A stretch of DNA of 27,443 nt from a virus, in the IMG/VR virus record IMGVR_UViG_3300031966_000109, positions 1 through 27,443 of that record. One strand, given 5' to 3'. Under the pieces are notes generated by a model that searched no databases, was not told the origin of the DNA, and worked only from the letters and a program-made list of their open reading frames with translations. Below, in pieces: positions 15,821 through 23,244 of the stretch (its first letter is position 1; each line of letters opens with the position of its first letter). The position numbers and the translations under genes are program-made.

Positions 15821-16414
15821 TCAGATGATCGGGGACTCGGTGCCGGTGAGCCGCAGCTTGATGTCGGTCTTGTTCTGCACTGGCGTGGCCGCAGGCACGG
15901 TGATCCGCCGCCAGAAAGAGAGCGTCGTGTTGTGGGCCTTGTTGTTGAGAGCAAGTGACGCGCCCGCGACGGCAGCGTCGAGTTCCGGCTGGTCAGCGGC
16001 GAGCTTGACCCAGGACGCTTCGCTCGAACCTACCTCGTCGACGGGCTGTACGGTGAGATCGCTGTATTTGTAGCCGGAGTAAACTTTCGTGCCGGACGAA
16101 TGGTTGCCCGCGGTAGTGCCACCATATCCTCGTTCGACGGTAAGCTCCGCCGTTCCGCCGCCGCTTGTGATGAGCATCTGCTCGCTGCCAACTATGATGA
16201 TCTGGCCGTCCGCGAAGCGCGCCTCGGCAAGCTGAATTGTGGTAGTGGCTCCGTCGATAGCGGACGAGAGAGTGGTCTGCTCGTTCGCAAGGTAAAGCTG
16301 CCGATCCTTGGATTCCCCGTCAGTCCCGTTGAATACATCCGAGTCGGGGTTCGTGAGGGTGCCCTCGGATATCTGCTGAGTAAGCTCAGCGTCTTTGTAA
16401 AGATGGATTGCCAT
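15821..16414 (-). CDS. Unrecognised tail/baseplate structural protein
   Basis: A 197-residue, beta-rich, acidic-to-neutral protein starting MAIHLYKDAELTQQISEGT. The central part (LAEARFADGQIIIVGSEQMLITSG, then LTVERGYGGTTAGNH) has the turn-rich pattern typical of phage tail proteins, in which a value-and-unit loop is followed by RGxxGT. The C-terminus ends in a strand-rich region, VPAATPVQNKTDIKLRL. There is no membrane segment or catalytic motif. A strong TAGGAGGAG site lies just before the ATG and overlaps the preceding stop. Position suggests a fibre or baseplate accessory part. Confidence 0.65.
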   Translation of the reverse strand: MAIHLYKDAELTQQISEGTLTNPDSDVFNGTDGESKDRQLYLANEQTTLSSAIDGATTTIQLAEARFADGQIIIVGSEQMLITSGGGTAELTVERGYGGTTAGNHSSGTKVYSGYKYSDLTVQPVDEVGSSEASWVKLAADQPELDAAVAGASLALNNKAHNTTLSFWRRITVPAATPVQNKTDIKLRLTGTESPII

Positions 16415-16423
16415 GTTCTCCTC

Positions 16424-16738
16424 CTAGGCTTCCGGCCACTTGGTGACCGTGTAAAGATTCGCCGCAGCCGTGAAGCCGGCCGCCGCCGATTCCGCAAGGT
16501 CCCTCTGCCGGAACGTGAATCTGCAAGAGCGGGTCGAATGGGCGAGCTTCGAGCGGTTCAGAGGCTCCCGCACGAGCCGGAAGACAATGGGTTTTGCGTC
16601 CGGCTCTTCGGTCGCTATCTCGCAGATGAACGCAAGCCTCCTCTCCGAAAGCTCGACACCGAGCAGCCGTTCCGTATTCAAGATGAAACCGTTCAGCTTG
16701 TGGCCCGATGTGCGCCCGTGCCAGCGGTTAAAGATCAC
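16424..16738 (-). CDS. Unrecognised small tail protein
   Basis: A protein of at least 104 residues containing FNRWHGRTSGHKLNGFILNTERLL and a long charged stretch (ELSERRLAFICEIATEE). The frame stays open upstream to the stop of the gpI-like gene at 16787, and the extra 15 codons read IAHQSTLAQGFERAG, which look like real protein. The only usual start codon is GTG at 16738, with no good ribosome-binding site. ATC at 16783-16781 sits where an ATG would be expected, so the true start may be non-standard or mutated. No family was recognised. It occupies the place after gpI where phages often carry a fibre-related gene. Confidence 0.55.
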   Translation of the reverse strand: MIFNRWHGRTSGHKLNGFILNTERLLGVELSERRLAFICEIATEEPDAKPIVFRLVREPLNRSKLAHSTRSCRFTFRQRDLAESAAAGFTAAANLYTVTKWPEA

Positions 16739-16786
16739 TCCAGCCCGCTCGAAGCCCTGGGCAAGCGTGCTCTGGTGAGCGATCTG

Positions 16787-17473
16787 TCAGTACGACCACG
16801 TGGTCTGTCTCTTTGTCAGCCTATGCTCCGAGTTCAGCAACCTGCGGCCAATGACGAACACATCGTGGATGCGGCCTGTCGAGTGCAAGGCAACTGTTCT
16901 CCGCAAGGCCGCAAGGAAGTCGTTTTCCATCGATTCCTGCGACAGCAGCCACTGCAGGAAAAACACCCGCGTTCCCGCCGGATGCTGCGGGGCAAGCGTT
17001 TCCCGTATCAATGGCACGATGTTTCTGCTCTCGATCCGGTAGACCCCGAGGCTGTAAAGCTCGCCCGGGAGCTTCGCGCGGGTGACCGCAGAACGCCGGT
17101 TCAGGCGCAGCGCGCTTCGGAATGTCTCCTCTATCTCCCCTTGCCAACCGACATTGACAAGCGCGCGCCGGATTGCCGGAATAGACCCTTTGCGTCGATA
17201 CTGCTCGACGATCTCGGCGATCTCCCGACGCTGGAGGTCCGGGTCGCGCATAGGGTCGAAGCGATAACCGACCAAGGCCGCCAAGAGCGGAAGGAACCGG
17301 GGATCACAGGCGTCCACATTCCAGAAATCCGGGAGCCGGTCGATGAGGCTTCTGATCTCATCGAGAGTTGCGGCAGGAATGGAAAGGAAAGCACGCAAGT
17401 CACCAGTCATATCCCGCTCGCGATAGATCGGCGGCAGCAGGTCGACGAGCTTTTTATCGAAGTAGCCGCTCAT
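16787..17473 (-). CDS. Phage tail protein I-like baseplate component
   Basis: A 228-residue protein matching the tail-protein-I (P2 gpI/TIGR02242) pattern. It starts MSGYFDKKLVDLLPPIYRERD, continues with a helical stretch (LDEIRSLIDRLPDFWN), then CDPRFLPLLAALVGYRFDP and RREIAEIVEQYRRKGS, the family's best-known signature. In contractile tails gpI works with gpJ to build the baseplate wedge. The C-terminus (FVIGRRLLNSEHRL) is less conserved. Its ATG overlaps the gpJ stop by four bases (ATGA), so the two are translationally coupled as in P2-like phages and injection systems. Confidence 0.88.
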   Translation of the reverse strand: MSGYFDKKLVDLLPPIYRERDMTGDLRAFLSIPAATLDEIRSLIDRLPDFWNVDACDPRFLPLLAALVGYRFDPMRDPDLQRREIAEIVEQYRRKGSIPAIRRALVNVGWQGEIEETFRSALRLNRRSAVTRAKLPGELYSLGVYRIESRNIVPLIRETLAPQHPAGTRVFFLQWLLSQESMENDFLAALRRTVALHSTGRIHDVFVIGRRLLNSEHRLTKRQTTWSY

Positions 17474-18882
17474 AGCGCCGCCGTCCTCACGTCCAAATGA
17501 ACCTCACCCAGCGTCGCGATCTGCCCCGGTCGTATCTCGATATCCGTTTGCGGAGAGTTGAGCGTGACGTGACTCACGCCACGGGTCCCATCGAGAAGCG
17601 AGACGAGATCCGAGAAGTAAACAGGCTGGCCGAATGACATCTTCTCAAAGGCAAAGAACTCACGAAGCGCCGACTCCACCCGCATGCGGACGGCGTCAGG
17701 CCGCTCGGTAGGATAGACATAGACCTCGGCGTCGATATTCACGGGGCGGTAGCTCGGATCGAACAGGTTTACCTCGATGGTGATGACCTTGCGGGACTCG
17801 ATGAACTCCGCAAGCTCGCTCTTGAGTGTAGGCGAGGGCAGCCCGCCGCCGTCCGGCGCTACGGCCATGTTCACCTGGTAGTAGCGGATGTTGGAGCAGT
17901 CGTTGGCGTCGAGCACCTGAGCTTTGGCCACACCCGGAAAGCCCTCCGCGAGCGCCTTGTAGTCGTCCTTGGTGACGGCTTTCCATAGAGAGCGCAGTTC
18001 CGCCGGAGCCTGCAGCTTGGCGTGATCCAGAGTTTCGCGGTCGGAGCCACCTGTGGAGGCGATGGGGTTTGTGACCCAAAGATCGATCCGTGCTCCGCTG
18101 TGGTAGATCGGGCTGACGATCTCCGTCACCAGCTCCCGACCTATGTTGCCCTCCGAACCCAGGGTTTCGAGATACTCGACAGTGACAATCTCACCGGCAG
18201 GCGGAATCGCTCCGCGGACTCCGTCGCCGAAGATGATCCTGGTGACGTCCAGCCCGTCGGTTTCGACTTGGAAGTGCTTCGAGTCCGGCGCGCTGTCGAT
18301 GAATGACCGCGCTTCTTTCCAATCATCGTCGCCGACGCGGATCTGCATACTGCCTTGGGCGATGACAGTCGAAGAGAGCGCAAACCGCTGGCTGCGCTCG
18401 CCGGTCGAGATGAACTCCTCGCTCTTTCGCACACCCTGGCGTGCGCCGACATCTACGGAAAGCTGGCCACGCGGGATTGTCGCGCTTTCGATGGTCTCGA
18501 ACTCCACGTTCCCGTCGTCTAGCTTGGCTGTGCAGATAGTTCGGGCTGGAATAATGATGTCTTCAGTCATCACGGACGGCAGTTTGAACCGCAGCGTTGT
18601 AGTGGCGGCAACCGGCGAATCCAGCAGATAGCCGATGAGCTTGCAGAGGTTGATCACATTCTGCCGCTGCCGGGCCGTTGGGAGGAATGCTTCCGCCGCC
18701 TGCGCGTCCAGGTAGTATGCGAGCATATCCCCGACGCCGCAGAACAACTCCAGCAGGACGACACCCAGATCGGACTCGTTGAAGTCGGTCCAGCGGTCGG
18801 TAAGCTGGGGAACGCGCGAAAGCAGTTCCTTGCGAAGGGATTCGTAATCCTTATTACTATACGAGATGCTCGCTCTACCCAA
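17470..18882 (-). CDS. Baseplate J-like wedge protein
   Basis: A baseplate wedge protein of the gpJ/gp6 type, which forms the ring that holds the tail before contraction. The N-terminal DFNESDLGVVLLELFCGVGDMLAYYLD is the hallmark. SVDVGARQGVRKSE and YLETLGSEGNIG lie in the middle, and GGSDRETLDHAKLQAP plus KALAEGFPGV belong to the Baseplate_J core. The preferred start is TTG at 18882, giving 470 residues (LGRASISYSNKDYESL), with AGGAGAG upstream. A longer frame from 18957 runs backwards through the preceding gene and is unlikely. It overlaps the gp25 gene by eight bases and gpI by four. Confidence 0.92.
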   Translation of the reverse strand: MGRASISYSNKDYESLRKELLSRVPQLTDRWTDFNESDLGVVLLELFCGVGDMLAYYLDAQAAEAFLPTARQRQNVINLCKLIGYLLDSPVAATTTLRFKLPSVMTEDIIIPARTICTAKLDDGNVEFETIESATIPRGQLSVDVGARQGVRKSEEFISTGERSQRFALSSTVIAQGSMQIRVGDDDWKEARSFIDSAPDSKHFQVETDGLDVTRIIFGDGVRGAIPPAGEIVTVEYLETLGSEGNIGRELVTEIVSPIYHSGARIDLWVTNPIASTGGSDRETLDHAKLQAPAELRSLWKAVTKDDYKALAEGFPGVAKAQVLDANDCSNIRYYQVNMAVAPDGGGLPSPTLKSELAEFIESRKVITIEVNLFDPSYRPVNIDAEVYVYPTERPDAVRMRVESALREFFAFEKMSFGQPVYFSDLVSLLDGTRGVSHVTLNSPQTDIEIRPGQIATLGEVHLDVRTAAL

Positions 18883-19327
18883 TTGGAACTCTCCTGATGT
18901 CTTCCAATGAGTCCGCAAGGATGTCCCGGCAGAAGGGGTAGACCAGATTGCCCTCAACCTGCGTATCTATCACCCGGTAAGAAATGCGTATATATAATGT
19001 ATTGCTATCGGTTGCTTCCGGCGACTCGTCAAAGGACACATCCGTCACGTAGACTCGCTTCTCCCATCGCTCGATTGCGTCGATGATGTAGTGCCGGATA
19101 AGTCCCTTCAAAACGGAATCGTTCGTTTCGAAGACGAGGTCATTCAGACGTGAGCCGAACTCCAAGTTCATGAACCGCTCCCCCGGGCGCGTCCCCAGAA
19201 TCTGCAGGATGCTTTCGTGGATGTGCGCGTGGTCCACCGAGGTGACGGTCGAGACCTGCGCGCCGCCGGATCGCTTCGCAAACGCGAACGGAAATCGCAG
19301 CCCCTTGCCGAGGAAGTCCGTGCTCAC
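18875..19327 (-). CDS. GPW/gp25-like baseplate wedge protein
   Basis: A 150-residue gp25-family protein with lysozyme-like fold history, which joins the baseplate wedge to the sheath start. Key segments are FLGKGLRFPF at the start, HIHESILQILGTRPGERFMNLEFGSRL with the conserved GTRxGERxMxxxFGS motif, and IIDAIERWEKRV near the C-terminus. Its GTG at 19327 shares a base with the preceding stop, and its own stop overlaps the gpJ start. The order gp25, gpJ, gpI is the standard baseplate module of contractile tails and injection systems. Confidence 0.93.
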   Translation of the reverse strand: MSTDFLGKGLRFPFAFAKRSGGAQVSTVTSVDHAHIHESILQILGTRPGERFMNLEFGSRLNDLVFETNDSVLKGLIRHYIIDAIERWEKRVYVTDVSFDESPEATDSNTLYIRISYRVIDTQVEGNLVYPFCRDILADSLEDIRRVPIG

Positions 19328-20202
19328 TATTCGTGCTCCTGGCAGTCGAAGCAGACCGCGCCCGTATCGGTGTCGCTGCCATCGCCGGAATCCTGCGGGA
19401 ATCGGATAACCAAATCTAGGCCGCTTACGAGGGACAAGTGAATCGTCCCGTCGGCTTCTATCATCCCGGCGTGCCCGCTTTCCATTGCACGGAAGCTCTT
19501 CGACCCTCCTGAGATGCTTCTTGGTTGAATCTCTTCGCCGACGCCATCGATGCGGCCGATGCCTATGACATTCAGCGTGCCTATCGGATTGGCTATTGTG
19601 ACAAGCCGTTCGCGCCGCAATACATCCAGCCGAACTCCATCGGCCAGCGTGACCGTGTATCTCCCGTCAGCGGCGAGAGTCGGCTCCACGTCGTGGGGCA
19701 GCCCCTCGATACCGCAAGCATCGTGCGTAACAGTTATGGCATCGTTCACCAGACTAAGCTCCGTGCCGCCCGGCAGAGAGACCTTTCCCGCGCGCGACGG
19801 GGCGACCGGCTTTGATACGCCGTCTTCGCCGACGGAGACCATTCCTCCGTCCGGCAGGACTCTGAGAAACGACCCGTCCGAAAACGAGAACAACCTGCCG
19901 CCGTCGGGAAGATCCCGAATGGTTGTGCCAGTGGGAACCGACCGGAAGGGATGCGCATCCGCATCGTCGTCGAGTCTGCGCAGATACTGGGCGGCGCTTT
20001 GTTCGTGCAGGGCAAGAACCCGCTGCGCCTCCTTGCGCATCATTTCGGAGGTGGCAAAGCTCTGCTCCAGAAGCACGCGTATCGCGTGCACCTCATCCCT
20101 GACCTCAGCAACAACTCCGGCCAGGGCCATAAGCTCGTAGTGGTTCTCGGACGAGCTTGTCTGTTCGATTATGAGTTGCGGATCGCCGCCTACACCTGCC
20201 AT
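19327..20202 (-). CDS. Coiled-coil plus beta-repeat tail protein
   Basis: A 291-residue protein whose N-terminal third is helical (VVAEVRDEVHAIRVLLEQSF, then EAQRVLALHEQSAAQYLRRL). It is followed by short beta units around a DGG/DGS turn (LPDGGRLFSF, SDGSFLRVLPDGGM, GVRLDVL). This looks like a trimeric stalk and beta spike, possibly a needle, fibre or baseplate spacer. The start is taken as ATG at 20202, one base after the preceding TGA (TGAGATG), rather than the upstream in-frame ATG at 20226. The two cysteines in the C-terminal CFDC are not obviously metal ligands in context. Family unrecognised. Confidence 0.68.
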   Translation of the reverse strand: MAGVGGDPQLIIEQTSSSENHYELMALAGVVAEVRDEVHAIRVLLEQSFATSEMMRKEAQRVLALHEQSAAQYLRRLDDDADAHPFRSVPTGTTIRDLPDGGRLFSFSDGSFLRVLPDGGMVSVGEDGVSKPVAPSRAGKVSLPGGTELSLVNDAITVTHDACGIEGLPHDVEPTLAADGRYTVTLADGVRLDVLRRERLVTIANPIGTLNVIGIGRIDGVGEEIQPRSISGGSKSFRAMESGHAGMIEADGTIHLSLVSGLDLVIRFPQDSGDGSDTDTGAVCFDCQEHE

Positions 20203-20203
20203 C

Positions 20204-20935
20204 TCAGTACCACCACTTTGGAACAAGTCTTATATTGCCGACATACCAGCCGTCGAACATCTGATATAGCGCGTCTTTAGTATCCCAAACAAACCGCACC
20301 GTGACGCTTCGTCCTATGAACTCCCACAGGTCGATCCGCTCGGTTCGCCTGGGGATTACGCAGGGCTGGTTCCAGGCCGGGTAGATCACTGGCGGCGGAT
20401 TGAAGTTGCGTTTCCAGCGGTTGTCGAAATAGATGTCCAGGCAGTCGTGATTGTGAGCGCCGAAGCTCTCAATCGCGCCCCAGACGTCGAAGTACATCCA
20501 GTAGTGCCTGTCGAGATCGAGCGTAAGCGCGAGTTCCCCTTGGACACGGATGTTGCATCCCCACCGGTCGAACCAGTCGGTGAAGTACTTGAAGTGCCAG
20601 ACTCCACCGCCAAGCTTCTCTACATAGCCGGTCTCGGTGATATCTCTCACGACTGACGGCCCCTGCTCACGGTAGACATCGACCTGCAGATAGCGCCGAG
20701 AAACTACAGAGCCATCCCGGATTGCCTCCGCGACTATGACCGCCGCGCCAGACAGCGATCCATACGTAAGCACGCCGTTGGAGACAGCGGCGATGTTGGT
20801 ATCAGACGAATAGAGCGATACTTCACCCTCCGGGCTTCCAACCACATCCAGTTGCACGGACTTTGCCTGCTGGTCATAGGGATGGATGATTGCCTGCGGG
20901 CGAATGTCCCAGTAGACGACTCTTGATTCACTCAT
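20204..20935 (-). CDS. Ig-like (BIG2-type) tail protein with C-terminal beta domain
   Basis: A 243-residue protein from ATG at 20935, starting MSESRVVYWDIRPQ. Residues about 10-95 resemble a bacterial Ig-like (BIG2) fold: VSLYSSDTNIAAVSNGVLTYGSLSGAAVIVAEA. The rest is a tryptophan/tyrosine-rich beta domain (WHFKYFTDWFDRWG, DIYFDNRWKRNFNPP, VRFVWDTKDALYQMFDGWYVG) that could be a lectin-like or adhesive fold. The N-terminal part aligns with the neighbouring small protein at 20937-21227 (shared YWD, and the Ig strand pattern), so they are probable paralogs. Its start lies one base after that gene's TAA. Confidence 0.7.
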   Translation of the reverse strand: MSESRVVYWDIRPQAIIHPYDQQAKSVQLDVVGSPEGEVSLYSSDTNIAAVSNGVLTYGSLSGAAVIVAEAIRDGSVVSRRYLQVDVYREQGPSVVRDITETGYVEKLGGGVWHFKYFTDWFDRWGCNIRVQGELALTLDLDRHYWMYFDVWGAIESFGAHNHDCLDIYFDNRWKRNFNPPPVIYPAWNQPCVIPRRTERIDLWEFIGRSVTVRFVWDTKDALYQMFDGWYVGNIRLVPKWWY

Positions 20936-20936
20936 A

Positions 20937-21227
20937 TTAGGAGACCGCAATCTCGCTTGCGGCCGCGACCACCTCCGCGATGACATAACGCGCGCTCGTT
21001 CTGTCTTCCGAATCGTAAGCCACAATGACCGTCGAGCCGACATTCAGCCCGAGAGTGACAAGGCCGTTCACATCGACGGTGGCCACTATCTCGTCAGCAG
21101 ATTGGAACTGGACAGTTCCCCTTGGAAGGCCACGAACCGACAGTGGAACCACCGTCCCCAGCGGACTCTTTGAGACCTTGATTGTCTTCGGGAACACATC
21201 CCAATACTGAACCTGATCCACGCTCAC
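20937..21227 (-). CDS. Small Ig-like (BIG2-type) tail protein
   Basis: A protein of about 96 residues, starting from GTG at 21227 (SVDQVQYWDVFPKTI), with GGAGACAACTGAG upstream and one base after the PAAR gene stop. An ATG six codons further upstream lies inside the PAAR gene and is less likely. The sequence VTLGLNVGSTVIVAYDSED and FQSADEIVATVDVNG follow the BIG2 bacterial Ig pattern. It is essentially one such domain and matches the N-terminal half of the next gene. It may decorate the spike or fibre, or act as a domain that binds the neighbour. Function is unknown beyond that. Confidence 0.65.
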   Translation of the reverse strand: MSVDQVQYWDVFPKTIKVSKSPLGTVVPLSVRGLPRGTVQFQSADEIVATVDVNGLVTLGLNVGSTVIVAYDSEDRTSARYVIAEVVAAASEIAVS

Positions 21228-21228
21228 C

Positions 21229-21492
21229 TCAGTTGTCTCCCACATTCAGGCTGCCGCTCAATATCACCGCGCCGCATCCCGCGATGTCACCCAGCCTTGC
21301 GTTCGGCCTGCCGTCCGTCGCCGTATCCAGGCTTCCGGTAACGATGGGGGTGACGCCGTGCCCCGGTATCGGGCAGACGTGCACGTCGCACATGCGAGCG
21401 ACCGGCCTGCCGTTCACGAACGCAGTTATCGATCCAGTGATGATCGTTCCGCCGTGGCTGGAGACGTCGCCCAGTCTTGCCTGTGGTCGCAT
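21229..21492 (-). CDS. PAAR-repeat spike-tip protein
   Basis: An 87-residue PAAR-domain protein that caps the spike of contractile injection machines and phage tails with a sharp metal-stabilised cone. The start MRPQARLGDVSSHGGTI and the repeated GxRPxARxGD elements (NGRPVARMCDVHVCP, DGRPNARLGDIAGCG) are typical. Candidate metal ligands are H13, the CDVHVC cluster, the later HG and the GCG cysteine. No effector extension is fused to it. It is followed by the Ig-like genes and preceded by a membrane coiled-coil gene, with the gpV spike just upstream. Confidence 0.9.
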   Translation of the reverse strand: MRPQARLGDVSSHGGTIITGSITAFVNGRPVARMCDVHVCPIPGHGVTPIVTGSLDTATDGRPNARLGDIAGCGAVILSGSLNVGDN

Positions 21493-21495
21493 TCT

Positions 21496-21894
21496 TCAGC
21501 GCCTTCCGAAGTAGTTGATGACCGCGCTTATGATGCCGCTCACTATCCCGCCGATGGTCACAACCAACCCTGCGATCTTCCACATCGTATCGACGCCAAC
21601 CTTGCCGCCAAGCCCAGTGTTGAGTTCCCTGATCTGTTCCGCGTGCCGGGAAAGCTCATCGTTTATGCCCCGGACGATCAGCTCGACGTTCTCCTTATCG
21701 GACTTCTTCTCGATCTCTCGCTCGATGTGTTCCAGACGGTTTTGTATATCCCGCCTATGGTCTTCGAGTATCGAGCGGAACTCGGCCCGCCATGCGTCGA
21801 AGGTCTTCGCGAGAAGCCTTTCGCTTTCCACCCAGCCGCACTTCGTCGGGCCCTGGCGCTGGCTATCATTCACGGATTCCTCTCCTTGAGTCAT
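21496..21894 (-). CDS. Coiled-coil protein with C-terminal membrane helix
   Basis: A 132-residue protein with a long helical region (FRSILEDHRRDIQNRLEHIEREIEKKSDKENV, with further hydrophobic heptads). One strongly hydrophobic helix lies near the end (residues about 105-128, MWKIAGLVVTIGGIVSGI) and is followed by a basic RR tail. It is probably anchored in the inner membrane with the coil in the cytoplasm, a layout seen in some phage lysis or tail-associated proteins. Holin or spanin-like roles are possible but not shown. Its ATG overlaps the gpV stop as ATGA, so it is made together with the spike. Confidence 0.65.
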   Translation of the reverse strand: MTQGEESVNDSQRQGPTKCGWVESERLLAKTFDAWRAEFRSILEDHRRDIQNRLEHIEREIEKKSDKENVELIVRGINDELSRHAEQIRELNTGLGGKVGVDTMWKIAGLVVTIGGIVSGIISAVINYFGRR

Positions 21895-22916
21895 GGGTTG
21901 ATGAGCACCTTTCCGGTCGAGCGCACGACGATATGTCCGGTCGCTCCGTCCATGATCACCTTGCTTCCCGTCCTGTCTTTGAGCCTGATCTGTTCACCAC
22001 CCGCTGAGGAGATGACTCGCACCTCCTGCGTGCCACCTAGCCCCCAAATGCCGATGCTCTCTCGGCCCTTGGTCGTGTCGATCAGTATCTTCTGCCAGCG
22101 CGATCGGGTCTTGTCGCAGGAGACGATATGAATCTTCTCCCTATCCTGCCACGCCTCAAGTCGAAGGAACTGGCGGCAGGCGTCCGTCACTTGAACAAAC
22201 GCTTTGCCGCCTTTGATATCCCGCGCGATATCGATCTGTTGACCGCCCGAACCAGCACCCGCTTGGCCGTCGCCCTCGCTTGACGCAAAATCGTGCGCCC
22301 CGCGCCGCCTAGAATTCGCAACCTGGACCTCCCTCTTGACCGGGCAGTGCATGTGCAGGATCTGGCCTGCCCTGTCTATGATCTTCAGAAACTCCTCTTC
22401 GTCCCGGTCGTCCATCACTATGGTGTGGCCGGTCTCCGTCTTGACGAGCACCTTCCTGCGTGGGCAGTAGAATGGCGGATGAGCGTGGAACTTGCCGTGC
22501 TCCTTGTTGTCGGCCGAATCCGAGGCATGCTCGTTCTTGTCTTCGCAGTCAAGGCAGGTCGCACTTGAGCAGAGCCGTTTTGACTCCTCGGGCTGTTCGC
22601 CTGGGTTGGACTTCGCGAGCCACACGCCTGTCCAGATAGGATACTGGAGATCACCGCCCTCGAACTCCGCCCAGACGCTAGCTCCCTCTTCGGGCACGAG
22701 GAACGTGCCGACATCGTCGTTGCCTCCGTATGGAAAGCAAGGCCACGCCCAGTCCGACCAGTTCTCCTCGCCAAAACCAAGCACAGCGGGAATCTCAAGT
22801 TTGAGCCTGCCGAGCCGCTCGGGATCGTTGTTGTCCCGAACGAAGGCGCGATACTTGCCGTACCACTTGTCCTTGTAGCGTTCCTCGTGCTGTTCGTCCT
22901 GGAAGGGAAGCGCCAC
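21891..22916 (-). CDS. Spike protein, gpV/gp5-like with OB-fold and beta-helix end
   Basis: A 341-residue baseplate-V/gp5-type spike. Residues about 18-100 form the N-terminal OB fold (KYRAFVRDNNDPERLGRLKL, WAWPCFPYGG, GTFLVPEEGASVWAEFEGGD, YPIWTGVWL). Residues about 112-150 hold a Cys/His-rich segment (CSSATCLDC, HAHPPFYC) that may bind metal. GHTIVMDD repeats and a triple beta-helix-like end (GSKVIMDGATGHIVVRSTGKVLINP) follow. No lysozyme or effector domain is visible. The start is GTG at 22916, immediately after the preceding TAA. With the PAAR tip and the gpD-like hub it makes up the central spike. Confidence 0.88.
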   Translation of the reverse strand: MALPFQDEQHEERYKDKWYGKYRAFVRDNNDPERLGRLKLEIPAVLGFGEENWSDWAWPCFPYGGNDDVGTFLVPEEGASVWAEFEGGDLQYPIWTGVWLAKSNPGEQPEESKRLCSSATCLDCEDKNEHASDSADNKEHGKFHAHPPFYCPRRKVLVKTETGHTIVMDDRDEEEFLKIIDRAGQILHMHCPVKREVQVANSRRRGAHDFASSEGDGQAGAGSGGQQIDIARDIKGGKAFVQVTDACRQFLRLEAWQDREKIHIVSCDKTRSRWQKILIDTTKGRESIGIWGLGGTQEVRVISSAGGEQIRLKDRTGSKVIMDGATGHIVVRSTGKVLINP

Positions 22917-23228
22917 TTAGATGCCCCTGAATATCTCTCGAACGATCTTCCAGCCGCTCTTTGGAGGGGACTTCTTCGGGTCGGCCTTAGCCACGGAATC
23001 CCTAAGAGCGTCCTTGGCTGCTGCGGTAAGACCAAGCTCTGTCCTGGCGACACCGGACTTCACCTCGTGAGCGCCAATACGCTCGATGACGCCGACAACC
23101 GCGTCGAGCGCGGCTGCCTGCGCCTTGCCCCATGCCGTCAGCTTGACGACCGCGATGAGCGCGACGAGAAAGGCCACAAGAACCTCACGGTTCTCCAGCA
23201 CGAACCTGACTACCTGATCTATCTGCAT
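22917..23228 (-). CDS. Small single-span membrane protein
   Basis: A 103-residue protein with one membrane helix near the N-terminus (VLVAFLVALIAVVKLTAW, residues about 16-33). An alanine-rich helix and a basic C-terminal tail (KKSPPKSGWKIVREIF) follow. GGAGGTCAGG precedes the ATG at 23228. Phages often carry small holins or tape-measure-related membrane proteins, but here it lies between the hub and spike genes. A holin or an anchor for the baseplate is possible. There is no family match by eye. It is the second membrane protein of the cluster after the one at 21496-21894. Confidence 0.65.
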   Translation of the reverse strand: MQIDQVVRFVLENREVLVAFLVALIAVVKLTAWGKAQAAALDAVVGVIERIGAHEVKSGVARTELGLTAAAKDALRDSVAKADPKKSPPKSGWKIVREIFRGI

Positions 23229-23244
23229 TTACCTGACCTCCTGA

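Noticed and set aside
16100-17500. Long plus-strand frame of 466 codons opposite gpI and neighbours
   Set aside because: It covers several well-supported minus-strand genes and has no recognisable domain.
17470-18957. Longer gpJ-like frame starting at 18957
   Set aside because: The first 25 codons lie within the gp25 gene and do not resemble the family; TTG at 18882 has a good ribosome-binding site.
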